A stretch of DNA of 38,884 nucleotides from Caldifarciminota bacterium (GTDB taxonomy: Bacteria; Hydrothermota; UBA3073), in assembly GCA_023129165.1 (NCBI GenBank), contig JAGMCL010000116.1, positions 1 through 38,884 of the forward strand. Direction: 5' to 3'. Positions 8,407 through 17,540 of the stretch are shown piece after piece (position 1 is the stretch's first letter; every line of letters starts with the position of its first letter). The notes beneath the pieces were generated by a model, which saw only the letters and a program-made list of their open reading frames with translations, had not been told where the DNA came from and searched no databases. The translations under genes were made by a program, and so were the position numbers.

Positions 8407-9846
8407 TTATTTCAAATAATCCTTTGTATTTCTTAGTAGGAATATGGAGATGCCATTGCATTCCTTTATCTTTTCATAGCCCATTTCTCTTAATCTAAAA
8501 AACTCCAGGTCTCTCTCATCAATTACATCTACTATTAGTCGTGGTTTATACCGTTGTAAAAGATTAGGGATATCTTCATAGGTAATAAGGTGATATTTCT
8601 CCCTTGATTCAGGTGTCACATTTTTACTTATGTCATAGGTTGGTATTGCAAGCTCTGGAATGTTTTCTCTATCTGCCGGAAAACCAAAATAGAATGCAAA
8701 TGAAACTACCTTATCATCCTCTTCTGTAACTTTCTCAATAACCCTGGTTACATTTCTTATATTTGAAATTATATATTTCTTCTGCCATTCTCTTACATCA
8801 GAGAAATACATAAGAGAGCACGGAATGTAGGATGTTATGTATAAGATAAGAAGCCACTTACTCCATGATTTTCTTTTTAGATATCCAATATATGGCACGA
8901 GTAAGAATAAAAGAAATGGATAAATCTCAGTCATATACCCAAAATGTGTGGGGGTAAGCAAGAAATAGTAAACTATAAAGAGAACTACAGCACAAATTAA
9001 TGCCAACAATTCCTCTCTTCTCATTTTTCTCCACTTAACCGCTGCTGCAAGCAGAACAAAAAGTGCAATATTAGATGGAAAAAAGACAACCTTGGCAAGA
9101 ATTAGGAATCTGTGGGTTATAAACCAATAAAATGAAGGAGTAGTTCTGTTGAAGTGATATAACAAATTACAGAAAAGGAAATAATCTGGATATTTAAAAA
9201 AATAATACAACGATGGAAGAATACCAAGAATAAAACCAGCAACCGTATATAGTATCATCTTCCACTCTCGCCTAAAGAGAAGAAGAACAATCGTAATAAT
9301 AAGCAATACAATAAATATTGAGCGAAAACTCACTGAAAGACCAATACAAATACCAGAAAGCAAAGAATATATACACTTTCTTCTCTTTAAGGAATAGGAA
9401 AACAAGATAAGAAACAGTATGTTCAGTAAATTCACCCAGGCTCTTTGTGTTGCCTGGATGGAGTTGTAGAAAAGCACTGCGTTACCTGTCCAGAGTATAC
9501 CCATATAAATGGTCTCCTTCTTATACTTATTAATATAAAATGTATATAGAAGGAGGATAACACCTGAGATAAGAGCAAGAAGGGAAGATGATATTCTGGC
9601 AAGAAAGAAATTTGTCCATCCACCACCAGAAAAAGGTAAAAAAACAATAGCAGATAGAGGCATCTGAGGGAAGAAAAAATCTTTATATAATTGCATTCCT
9701 CTCGATATTAGTCTTGCTGCGGGAAAATAATAGCTCAATTCATCTGTGAAAACATTTTGTATAAAGACAAGAGCAATAAGAATACTGCCACTTATAATAC
9801 AGTATAATATAATAAATTTGGATATGCTATCTCTACTTTGTTTCAT
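8407..9846 (-). CDS. PMT-like membrane glycosyltransferase, paralogue A
   Basis: A 479-residue polytopic protein with the PMT/GT39-like start: first membrane segment, then a loop with TDELSYYFPAARLI (34-47) and LYKDFFFPQMPLSA (53-66). The acidic pair D35-E36 is the likely catalytic site. The following region is almost entirely hydrophobic to about residue 350, with a soluble C-terminal part. A second copy at 10128-11549 is very similar, and the stretch from MPLSA to FYINK is nearly identical. The ATG is preceded by AAGGGA seven bases upstream. The next gene downstream starts 12 bp away. Its role is probably addition of a sugar to an envelope glycan or glycolipid using a lipid-linked donor. 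Confidence 0.78.
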   Translation of the reverse strand: MKQSRDSISKFIILYCIISGSILIALVFIQNVFTDELSYYFPAARLISRGMQLYKDFFFPQMPLSAIVFLPFSGGGWTNFFLARISSSLLALISGVILLLYTFYINKYKKETIYMGILWTGNAVLFYNSIQATQRAWVNLLNILFLILFSYSLKRRKCIYSLLSGICIGLSVSFRSIFIVLLIITIVLLLFRREWKMILYTVAGFILGILPSLYYFFKYPDYFLFCNLLYHFNRTTPSFYWFITHRFLILAKVVFFPSNIALFVLLAAAVKWRKMRREELLALICAVVLFIVYYFLLTPTHFGYMTEIYPFLLFLLVPYIGYLKRKSWSKWLLILYITSYIPCSLMYFSDVREWQKKYIISNIRNVTRVIEKVTEEDDKVVSFAFYFGFPADRENIPELAIPTYDISKNVTPESREKYHLITYEDIPNLLQRYKPRLIVDVIDERDLEFFRLREMGYEKIKECNGISIFLLRNTKDYLK

Positions 9847-9867
9847 TAAAATCCCTTAAGGATTTTC

Positions 9868-10050
9868 TAATTTATTTCTATGTGTTTTAAAAAGTTGGTG
9901 GTGGGTCTAAGCTGTCTTCATAGCAATCCTGTCCCAAGAAAAATACTCTTTGACAAACTCTTTATCACTACGAGATAGGGTTTCTTTTTTATTTTTTACC
10001 CTTTAATAAATGTATAAGAAAGTCAGTTCTGCAGCAACTTATCACTGATT
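9868..10050 (-). pseudogene. Decayed 3' fragment of a GT4 glycosyltransferase gene
   Basis: On the - strand this gap reads ETLSRSDKEFVKEYFSWDRI then AMKTA and a TAG (plus-strand CTA at 9907-9909). The intact GT4 gene at 11569-12753 ends ETLSYKGKKLVKEYFSWDRI then AMKTAETYQQL. Past the stop, similarity continues (THHQLFK against ETYQQLVKK). Toward the 5' side it continues with a frameshift and further stops to about 10050. It is the leftover of the upstream partner gene from a segmental duplication that also produced the two paralogous glycosyltransferases. Nucleotide similarity also runs through the short spacer to the start of paralogue A. It is not expected to encode a product. Confidence 0.85.
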
Positions 10051-10127
10051 GTATTAAAATTGATTTTATTTACCTTTCTGGGTTCCTATGGAAAGTAAGT
10101 AAAATTTACAAACCTATTTTATATATC

Positions 10128-11549
10128 TCAATCACCAACTAATAAAAGCGATATACCCCTGTAATCTCCTATTTTCTTATAACCTAATTCCTTTAACTTA
10201 AAGTATTCTAATTCTGTCTTATCAATCACATTTACTATTAGCTTAGGTTTATAGCGTTGTAAAAGCTGCGGTATGTCCTCATAAGTAGTAAGATGATACC
10301 TTTCCCTCTGTTTTGGACTTATATCCTCGCTTATGTCGTGAAGATAAAAAGCAAGTTCTGTAACAGTTTTTCTTTTCGCCAGAAACCCAAAATAGAATCC
10401 AAAGGAAACTACCTTGTCATCCTTTTCTGTAACTGTTTCAATAACCCTGGTTACATTTTTTATATTTGAAATCGTATGCCCCTTTTGCCAATCTCTGATG
10501 CTAAAGGAATACATTAAAGAGCACGGTATATATGACGCAATATAGACAATTAGAAGCCACTTACTCCATGTTTTTCTTTTTAGATAACCAATATATGGCA
10601 CGAGTAAGAATAAAAGAAATGGATAGACCTCGGTCATATACCCAAAATGTGTAGGAGTAAGCAAGAAATAGTATACTATAAAGAGAAATACAGCACAAAT
10701 TAATGCCAACAATTCCTCTCTTCTCATTTTTCTCCACTTAACCGCTGCTGCAAGTAGTATAAAAAGCACAATATTTGATGGGAAAAAGATAACCTTGGAA
10801 AGAATTAGGAATCTGTGGGTTATAAACCAATAAAATGAAGGAGTAGTCCTGTTGAAATGATATAAAAAGTTACAGAAAATAAAGCAATCCGGATATTTAA
10901 AAAAGTAATATAATGAAGGAATGACACCAAGAACAAAACCAGCAACTGTATATAGTATCATTTTCCACTCTCGCTTAAAGAGAAGAAGAACAATCGCAAT
11001 GATTAGTAGTATTACAAATATTGAGCGAAAACTCATTGAAAGACCAATACAAGCTCCAGAAAGTAAAGAATATATACATTTTCTTCTCTTAAAGGAAAGG
11101 GAAAATAAAATAAGAAACAGAATATTCAGTAAATTCACCCAGGCTCTTTGTGTTGCCTGGATGGAGTTGTAGAAAAGCACTGCGTTACCACTCCAAAGGA
11201 TACCCATATAAACGGTATCTTTCTTAGACTTATTAATATAAAATGTATATAGAAGGAGGATAACACCTGAGATAAGAGCAAGAAGGGAAGATGATATTCT
11301 TGCAAGAAAGAAATTTGTCCATCCACCACCAGAAAAAGGTAGAAAGACTAAAGCTGAGAGAGGCATTTGATTAAAGAAAAAATCTTTATATAATTTCTTT
11401 CCTATTGCTATTAAAGATGCCGCAGGAATATAAGTACTTAATTCATCCGTATAAACATTTTGAGTAAAGATAAGAGTAACAAGAATACCTCCACTTATTA
11501 TACAGAATAATATGATAATTTTAAATATGCTATCCTGACTTCGCCCCAT
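10128..11549 (-). CDS. PMT-like membrane glycosyltransferase, paralogue B
   Basis: A polytopic membrane protein of 473 residues from the chosen start, very similar along its length to paralogue A. It has the corresponding loop NVYTDELSTYIPAASLI and LYKDFFFNQMPLSA. The start at 11549 (MGRSQDS) aligns with MKQSRDS of the paralogue; an ATG three codons upstream (11558) is also in frame, and neither has a good ribosome site. Similarity is patchy: the first third holds stretches nearly identical at DNA level, while the soluble C-terminus differs much more. That pattern suggests gene conversion after duplication, with the C-terminal domains possibly diverging in acceptor or donor choice. It lies just after the GT4 gene, probably in the same transcript. 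Confidence 0.78.
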   Translation of the reverse strand: MGRSQDSIFKIIILFCIISGGILVTLIFTQNVYTDELSTYIPAASLIAIGKKLYKDFFFNQMPLSALVFLPFSGGGWTNFFLARISSSLLALISGVILLLYTFYINKSKKDTVYMGILWSGNAVLFYNSIQATQRAWVNLLNILFLILFSLSFKRRKCIYSLLSGACIGLSMSFRSIFVILLIIAIVLLLFKREWKMILYTVAGFVLGVIPSLYYFFKYPDCFIFCNFLYHFNRTTPSFYWFITHRFLILSKVIFFPSNIVLFILLAAAVKWRKMRREELLALICAVFLFIVYYFLLTPTHFGYMTEVYPFLLFLLVPYIGYLKRKTWSKWLLIVYIASYIPCSLMYSFSIRDWQKGHTISNIKNVTRVIETVTEKDDKVVSFGFYFGFLAKRKTVTELAFYLHDISEDISPKQRERYHLTTYEDIPQLLQRYKPKLIVNVIDKTELEYFKLKELGYKKIGDYRGISLLLVGD

Positions 11550-11568
11550 GAAAACCATTTAAAGATTT

Positions 11569-12753
11569 TCAACTAACTACTGTGTGTTTTTTAACAAGTT
11601 GTTGATAGGTTTCAGCTGTTTTCATAGCAATCCTATCCCAAGAAAAATACTCTTTGACGAGCTTTTTACCCTTATAAGATAAAGTTTCTCTTAATTTTAT
11701 GTCCTTCAACAAATGTACAATCTTTTGTGCAATTTGCTCCTGATTTTGAGGGTCAATGAGCACTGCACTTCCTTCAATCAATCCAACGACATCCCTTACT
11801 GGACCAATATCTGATGCAATAACAGGAACTCCAAATGCCATAGCTTCAATTAGCACTATCCCTTGAGTTTCGTAAAGTGTTGGGAAAACAAAAATACTCG
11901 CCTTTTTATATAACTCGTATATTTTCTGTCTTGGTAGGGGTCCAGTAAACTCTATATTTGAGGTCAGGTTGTTTTCCTTTATAAATTTCTGCAGTGAGTT
12001 AAAATAACCTTTTTCATCTACAGGTCCAGCGAAAATAAACATCGTATCAGGAACTTCTTTTAAAACACCTATAGATGCCCTTACTAAAGCTAACTGATTT
12101 TTTCTCCTGCAAATTCTTGCAGGGTACATCACAATATGTCTTTCTTCCCTGTTAGATTTATTATAATTAATATATTCCTTTATTTTTTCTACCTCTAACC
12201 CATAGTGTATCGAAGTAATTTTCAAAGAATTTAACCCAAAATGAGACACAAGTGTGTTCTTTACGCTTATAGTGGGGGTAAATATGTGGTCAATCCTCTT
12301 AAGTAGTATAGACTCTGCTATGTGCTTTATCCTGTTTAAAAGTGAGGGGTTGAGTATAAACTTAGTATTGTGAGTGGTATATAATATAACTATATGCCAT
12401 TTGAAAATACTCTTTGCAATCAGTACAAACAAACCTGCAAATTGTGAGTGACTATGAATTATATCTACATGCTTCTCTTTTAATAAGTAGTATAATTTAG
12501 GTATTATACTACAGGCAAATGAGAGAACCTGTAATAATGGGTGAACATCACATAGGGAGGGTATCTTTACCTCACAGAAAACAATTCCTGTTTTTCCTCT
12601 ATCTATACTCGTTTTTATATCGATTATATCAACACTATTTCCATATTTAACCAGCTTCTTAGAAAGTTCATATATCGCATTCTCTACGGCACCGACACCA
12701 ATAGGTGGGATAGACATAATACCCGTACCAATATGGACAATATTCATTCCCAT
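11569..12753 (-). CDS. GT4 family glycosyltransferase
   Basis: A 394-residue retaining glycosyltransferase of the GT-B fold. The N-terminal donor/acceptor domain has VHIGTGIMSIPPIGVGAVEN (6-25), the usual glycine-rich loop and GxE-type motif. The C-terminal half shows YPARICRRKNQLALVRA (210-226) and the E-x7-E motif ETQGIVLIE (295-303) followed by FGVPVIASDIGPV. These enzymes transfer a sugar from a nucleotide-sugar to a lipid-linked or protein acceptor on the cytoplasmic side. It heads the - strand series, with AAGGA four bases before the ATG; a second ATG two codons in (MNIVHIG) is an alternative start. A decayed copy of its 3' end lies at 9868-10050. Substrate is unknown. Confidence 0.9.
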   Translation of the reverse strand: MGMNIVHIGTGIMSIPPIGVGAVENAIYELSKKLVKYGNSVDIIDIKTSIDRGKTGIVFCEVKIPSLCDVHPLLQVLSFACSIIPKLYYLLKEKHVDIIHSHSQFAGLFVLIAKSIFKWHIVILYTTHNTKFILNPSLLNRIKHIAESILLKRIDHIFTPTISVKNTLVSHFGLNSLKITSIHYGLEVEKIKEYINYNKSNREERHIVMYPARICRRKNQLALVRASIGVLKEVPDTMFIFAGPVDEKGYFNSLQKFIKENNLTSNIEFTGPLPRQKIYELYKKASIFVFPTLYETQGIVLIEAMAFGVPVIASDIGPVRDVVGLIEGSAVLIDPQNQEQIAQKIVHLLKDIKLRETLSYKGKKLVKEYFSWDRIAMKTAETYQQLVKKHTVVS

Positions 12754-12822
12754 ATTATCCTTATTTCATGTCACCTGTCCACCGATAGGTAGATAAAACA
12801 CATGGTTCAATTTTTTAAATTC

Positions 12823-12894
12823 GTAGGGTAAGGCTTCCTGACTGCCGTCAGGCAAGTTAGCCTTGCAATAAGCAAACCTAAAGGTTTGCCCTAC
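12823..12894. repeat. 72-bp palindromic, cloverleaf-like element
   Basis: Terminal words GTAGGG (12823-12828) and CCCTAC (12889-12894) close an outer stem. Inside, one arm is AAGGCT...AGCCTT containing the hairpin CCTGAC-TGCC-GTCAGG (12837-12852). A second is GCAAACCT-AA-AGGTTTGC (12872-12889, sharing its last base with the outer stem). This resembles small non-coding palindromic elements scattered in gaps of other candidate-phylum genomes. It fills most of the 211-bp gap ahead of the GT4 gene. Confidence 0.7.
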
Positions 12895-12964
12895 ATATTT
12901 GAGATAATGAAACCTTCCTATAGCAGGATTCGCCCCACTTATATCCTCCTATGGTCATATGATA

Positions 12965-15900
12965 CTATCTGATATATACAAGTTTAGATGTTTTAAGTTC
13001 GTCCTCTGTATCGAGAACAATAAAATAGACCCCATTTGCAACCTTGTTTCCGTTTTCACCTACTCCACTCCATTTTAATGTATAAGTTCCACCCTCTCTG
13101 GGTTCATCAAGAAGTGTCTTTACAGCTCTCCCACATACATCATACACCTTTATCTTCACATTTTTAATAGAGGATATTTGATACCTTATATCAACTATTC
13201 CTCTCATGGGATTAGGATAAGGTGGAAAAATACAGTCTATATACGGAAAGTCCATAGTAACTTCTGTAATTTCAGGTATAACAAATCCGTAAAGTCCTGT
13301 GTTCCATCTATCATGTCTTGCTGAGCCCCATTCAACACTATCTCCCTCAACCTCCCATACGTATAAATAAGTTCCCTGATAGTTAGTCACCAGGAGTTCA
13401 TTCATACCGTCGTCATCTATATCATCAATCACAGGAGACCTCTTTATGTTATGGTATGTCTGTACTGGAAAGCCCGGCGTGAATGAACCATCTGCCTCTA
13501 TAGAATAAACAGCGCCATCTGTTCCTCCAACAACCACCTCCATGTTACCATCACCATCAACATCGGCTATCAGGGGTGGAGATGCAGGGAGTGCATCTCT
13601 ATGTCTCATCCTCAAGTGAACAGGCCAGCCTGAAAGTAACATTCCTTCTTTATTCCATGCAGTAACCTGATCAAAACACACCATTACTATATCAGGTTCG
13701 CCATTACCTGTTACATCACCCACTGCAATACCAGGTCCCTCAGATGGAGGAGGAGAATATTCCTGTGGCCATCCTGTTAGTGATCTGCCAAACCTATTCA
13801 AAACCCACAACTTTTCTTCTGTAGCTGTAATAATCTCAAGTCCATCCATCTGTAAGTCTATATCTGCGATTGACGGGTTCACTATGACATCAGCCTCAAG
13901 CCATACAGGAAAGCTGTCAATTACATCTCCTTCAGTATTCCATACATAAAGGCTGTCTCCACCTGCAATTATCTCAAGTGTGTCATCTCCATCTATATCG
14001 GCAATAGAAGGTGAAATGAAACTTGGGTTGACTCCAACATTAGAAAAAAGGTTCACACTCCCTGTATGCTCAATTAAATATATATTTCCAGAAAAGGTGA
14101 GAACAATAATCTCAAGAAATCCATTGCCATATATATCTTGCAGAACAGGTGAACCAATAAGGCCAACTCCTGCATCAGGTAGTAGTACAGGGAAACCCTG
14201 TTCAATCTGCCCCTCTCCATTAAAAACATATATTGAACAACATGAGGAAGCCCAAAATGGTGCAATTATAATCTCCTCCTCTCCGTCTGCATCAATATCT
14301 CCTACAGCTGACCTGCCCCATACAGGATATTCTAAATTAGCAAATTCTTCCTCATCTAAAAGCGTAGAGCCATCACAATGCCATCCATAAAGTCGACCAT
14401 CATCACACCCACAAAAAACCTCTTTCCCGGTATGAGTTTTATCTATATCTGCGCAGACTACTACCCAGAAAGGCTTTTCCTTTGGTCCCTTCTTGGGCCA
14501 TCCGGTTTTCATCACTGGATTTGTCTTGCCATAAATATGAGCTGATAGCCCACTTTCATTCATAAAGGAATCTATTGCACTTACTCTGTAGTAGTAACCT
14601 GTCCATGGTAAAAGACCCTGATCGAGTAACACGGAATTTTCACTCTGTATAATTGAGTTTAATTTTATATATCCAGTTTCTTCTACATCACTTCTGTAGA
14701 TGTTGTATCCAATAGCATAATCTACAGGTTGCCAGAAAATTCTCATGCTTGTCTCACCTGGAAAGACATATAAACCCTCCGGAGGTAGTAAATTCCTTAC
14801 TATAAAAGTATCCACCCATGTCCTGTCTAATCCATCTATCACCACAATACTAAAGACTGAATCACCTCCTGTATAGGAAAATGCATCTTCTATTAGAAGG
14901 AGTGTATCGGGTTCAATTAAATCGATATTATATATACTATCAATTATATTGCTGGAGCTCAATGTTGCTGTCAGACTCTCTGCCTCTCCAAATCCTGAAT
15001 TCCTTAAAACAATTGATATAGAGAAGGTATCTGTTGATATTTCATTTATACTATGTCCATAGTGAAAAATCTCTGGATAATAAATATATAGTAGGGTAGA
15101 ATCCCTTGAACTCAATGTGTCATTATAATAAATATTAAAGGCAAGATATACTGTAGGATCTTCCATTTCCTTATTTATAAGAATGGATGCAATAACTGTA
15201 TCACTCTCACCTTGAGAGAGGTTCTTCATAATAAATAATGTATCTATCAGGTTGACGAGCGAGTCATTGGTATAACCTCTTGCAGATATATTCCAGGCAT
15301 CTGAACCACCACTATTCATAAACTCACATAAAAACGAAATAGAATCACCTGAAGATAAAATCTCGGGCGAGAAATCCTTAATTATAATATAAGGCTGCTC
15401 AGGTTCTACATGCAGCTCACCCTCATAAGGTATATAATTATGTGCTGTCACAACAATCGATAGCATACCCTCTACCTCTGGTATCAGCTCAAATGAGGCA
15501 ACGCCGCTTTCATCTGTATATGCAGTAGCATATACATTCTCGTTTGATACACATATATAGGCACCTGAAAAAGGAAATTCATCATCGGTTACACAAATAT
15601 CAAATATCTGTTGTCCAACATCCACTGTGTCATCGTAGACTACAGATAATGTGTCGGGAAAATCCGTCCAGAGGTACATCTCAGGGTCTCCCAGATAATT
15701 AAGTGCATAGTTCTCCCATCTCCACCAGACCCCAGTTCCTCCAGTTATCTTGGATGCTGCATCTGCCTCTGCTGGAGAGAATAGAGAGTCGGTAAAAATA
15801 GCCTTAAAGAATGCTCTATTTATAGGTCTGGAACATTCGGGAAAGTCTGACCTTGTTGAGGCAATTATCCCAATTCCACCGCCAAGGTTACTCTCAATGT

Positions 15901-17359
15901 AATGCGCACAGAAGTTGTCTGAATCATAGGAATTTGTCCAACATGTTGTTAGATACATAAATCCAGATGGGTTTATCAGTGAATCCCAGTCACTTCTCCA
16001 GATAGGTGGCCATCTGGAGAGCATAACCCTTAGATCTTCGATGTACCCATGACATACAGCATACACCATATTATAACCGGTTACGACTGAATCCAGAAAT
16101 TCCTCTCTTGTGGGATATCCATAATACTCATACATCTTACTAACAGTGAAATCATCTGGCAACTCATCTGCTATATCCTCACAGTGTTCCATCCCATCTA
16201 AACCCCATTCTCCATTACCTGAGAAGAGCTCTGAACCTACAAGCATAATCTTCTTCTGATAGCCATATAGGGGAGATTTTTCGTATAAAAGGAGTTTTTC
16301 AACAAGACTCTCTGCTCCTTCCCTGGTTTGTACAGGTAATCTTCCTATAAATACATCATATCCCATATCGACGTCATCCTCAGACTCGCCAAATATTCCA
16401 TTGTCATTTGCATCCCAGTCTCCATCAAGGCAGGCATAATACATATCAGTTGGTATCAGTTCCCCTAAATTATACTCTGCCTGAATGAATGCATACCTCA
16501 CTGGTATTATATTTATACCTCCCCCAATTACTATATAACATAACCCCCACTTCTGGTACGCATCCTTTATAAAGTTTCTTATCTTCTCAGATACATCACA
16601 TCCTGTATAGTATGACTCGATCCATTCCAGAGTCCTAATGGTTGACCTTATTCCCTTTCTTGACTTCCAGTATATTAGCGGCATAAAAGATTCTTTCAGC
16701 GAATCGCTGGTTATAAGACATAGGTCTATCCTATCAGAGGTGTAACTTGGTAACTCTGTCTCGCTTTTCATTTTCAAAACTGAAAATCTTTCTTTACAAT
16801 TCTTAGACCAATCACTCTCAAATATTGATAGAAACCTGTTAATTCTATCTCTTGTGTAAACGCTTCTTTCTGGAGAAACAATGTATACTGGTTTATAACT
16901 GAATGAGAAATCGATATTCTGAATAAATGAAATACTGCTGTCTTCAGGATGATAAAGCAGTGGGTGAACTGCTATAGTAACAATTCTTTCACCAAAATAT
17001 ACATCCTCCCTTTTTATCTCAACTATAGAAGACGGATATATATCTGTACATTCTAATGAAATAAATGGTCCCTCTTCATTGCCAAGCCTTTTATATGGTT
17101 GAAAGGGATAGGGTATGAACTTGCCATCGAGTGATATCATCATTATATTTTCCAATCTTACTTTAGAGATTGCCATGCCATGCGGCATGACAAAATGAAG
17201 AAGTCTTTCAGATAGTTCAGGTTGACCTACCTTCTCAGTTTTAGTACATCCACACATGGATATTCTATCGTAACAACCCTGCTTAAGGATTGTTAAATCT
17301 CCCATATCGAAGGTCAGAGTGGTAGTAAATAATGAAATCGTTATGAAGATGCTTGTCAT
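12965..17359 (-). CDS. Secreted gingipain-like (C25) cysteine peptidase with propeller-like region and sorting domain
   Basis: A 1464-residue exported multidomain protein. A weakly charged hydrophobic N-terminus (about 3-17) is the likely signal peptide; an in-frame stop upstream fixes the ATG. Residues about 210-560 form a C25 peptidase core: catalytic histidine in AVCHGY (H437) and cysteine in YLTTCWTNS (C473), 36 residues apart as expected for gingipains. Then come beta-rich/CARDB-like domains (about 580-850), a fibronectin-III-like domain (about 858-945), and a VCBS/FG-GAP-like region (about 960-1350) with Asp-rich loops such as DIDADGEEE, DIDGDDTLE and DVDGDGNME, likely calcium binding. 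The C-terminus (PPYPNPMRG to KLVYIR) is the FlgD-like/type IX sorting domain. It is probably cell-surface or released, degrading or processing extracellular protein. Substrate is unknown. Confidence 0.88.
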   Translation of the reverse strand: MTSIFITISLFTTTLTFDMGDLTILKQGCYDRISMCGCTKTEKVGQPELSERLLHFVMPHGMAISKVRLENIMMISLDGKFIPYPFQPYKRLGNEEGPFISLECTDIYPSSIVEIKREDVYFGERIVTIAVHPLLYHPEDSSISFIQNIDFSFSYKPVYIVSPERSVYTRDRINRFLSIFESDWSKNCKERFSVLKMKSETELPSYTSDRIDLCLITSDSLKESFMPLIYWKSRKGIRSTIRTLEWIESYYTGCDVSEKIRNFIKDAYQKWGLCYIVIGGGINIIPVRYAFIQAEYNLGELIPTDMYYACLDGDWDANDNGIFGESEDDVDMGYDVFIGRLPVQTREGAESLVEKLLLYEKSPLYGYQKKIMLVGSELFSGNGEWGLDGMEHCEDIADELPDDFTVSKMYEYYGYPTREEFLDSVVTGYNMVYAVCHGYIEDLRVMLSRWPPIWRSDWDSLINPSGFMYLTTCWTNSYDSDNFCAHYIESNLGGGIGIIASTRSDFPECSRPINRAFFKAIFTDSLFSPAEADAASKITGGTGVWWRWENYALNYLGDPEMYLWTDFPDTLSVVYDDTVDVGQQIFDICVTDDEFPFSGAYICVSNENVYATAYTDESGVASFELIPEVEGMLSIVVTAHNYIPYEGELHVEPEQPYIIIKDFSPEILSSGDSISFLCEFMNSGGSDAWNISARGYTNDSLVNLIDTLFIMKNLSQGESDTVIASILINKEMEDPTVYLAFNIYYNDTLSSRDSTLLYIYYPEIFHYGHSINEISTDTFSISIVLRNSGFGEAESLTATLSSSNIIDSIYNIDLIEPDTLLLIEDAFSYTGGDSVFSIVVIDGLDRTWVDTFIVRNLLPPEGLYVFPGETSMRIFWQPVDYAIGYNIYRSDVEETGYIKLNSIIQSENSVLLDQGLLPWTGYYYRVSAIDSFMNESGLSAHIYGKTNPVMKTGWPKKGPKEKPFWVVVCADIDKTHTGKEVFCGCDDGRLYGWHCDGSTLLDEEEFANLEYPVWGRSAVGDIDADGEEEIIIAPFWASSCCSIYVFNGEGQIEQGFPVLLPDAGVGLIGSPVLQDIYGNGFLEIIVLTFSGNIYLIEHTGSVNLFSNVGVNPSFISPSIADIDGDDTLEIIAGGDSLYVWNTEGDVIDSFPVWLEADVIVNPSIADIDLQMDGLEIITATEEKLWVLNRFGRSLTGWPQEYSPPPSEGPGIAVGDVTGNGEPDIVMVCFDQVTAWNKEGMLLSGWPVHLRMRHRDALPASPPLIADVDGDGNMEVVVGGTDGAVYSIEADGSFTPGFPVQTYHNIKRSPVIDDIDDDGMNELLVTNYQGTYLYVWEVEGDSVEWGSARHDRWNTGLYGFVIPEITEVTMDFPYIDCIFPPYPNPMRGIVDIRYQISSIKNVKIKVYDVCGRAVKTLLDEPREGGTYTLKWSGVGENGNKVANGVYFIVLDTEDELKTSKLVYIR

Positions 17360-17395
17360 AAAAAAGATTAGTTATTGGTTTACCCTGCCTGCCAT

Positions 17396-17419
17396 ATGTA
17401 ATGTTTCACTTTATTACAT
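17396..17419. other. Hairpin upstream of the C25 peptidase gene
   Basis: ATGTAAT (17396-17402) and ATTACAT (17413-17419) form a perfect 7-bp stem with a 10-nt loop. It lies 37 bp upstream of the peptidase ATG on the - strand, between that start and the 49-bp repeats. Perhaps an operator or a transcript leader structure; nothing more can be said. Confidence 0.3.
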
Positions 17420-17451
17420 TATGGCTTGTCCTGTAGCACAGTGTACAGGGT

Positions 17452-17540
17452 GAAATGCGAACTTGTGAGCTATTTCATCAGGGTCATTAGTTTACCCTAT
17501 GAAATGTGAACTCGTGAGCTATTTCATTGGGGTCATTGGG
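17452..17540. repeat. 49-bp near-tandem repeat, about two copies
   Basis: Copy one is 17452-17500, copy two begins at 17501. Both start GAAATGYGAACTYGTGAGCT and continue ATTTCAT..GGGTCATT, differing at a few positions. Each copy can fold through GAAAT/ATTTC. The second copy runs into the last codons of the radical SAM gene, so the repeat overlaps that gene's end. It occupies the gap upstream of the C25 peptidase. Confidence 0.65.

Noticed and set aside
13980-14390. 136-codon + strand frame opposite the C25 peptidase
   Set aside because: Antisense shadow of the Asp-rich repeat region; serine/proline-rich low-complexity composition and no motif. The same applies to 37216-37638 opposite the phosphorylase and 23124-23456 opposite lptB.
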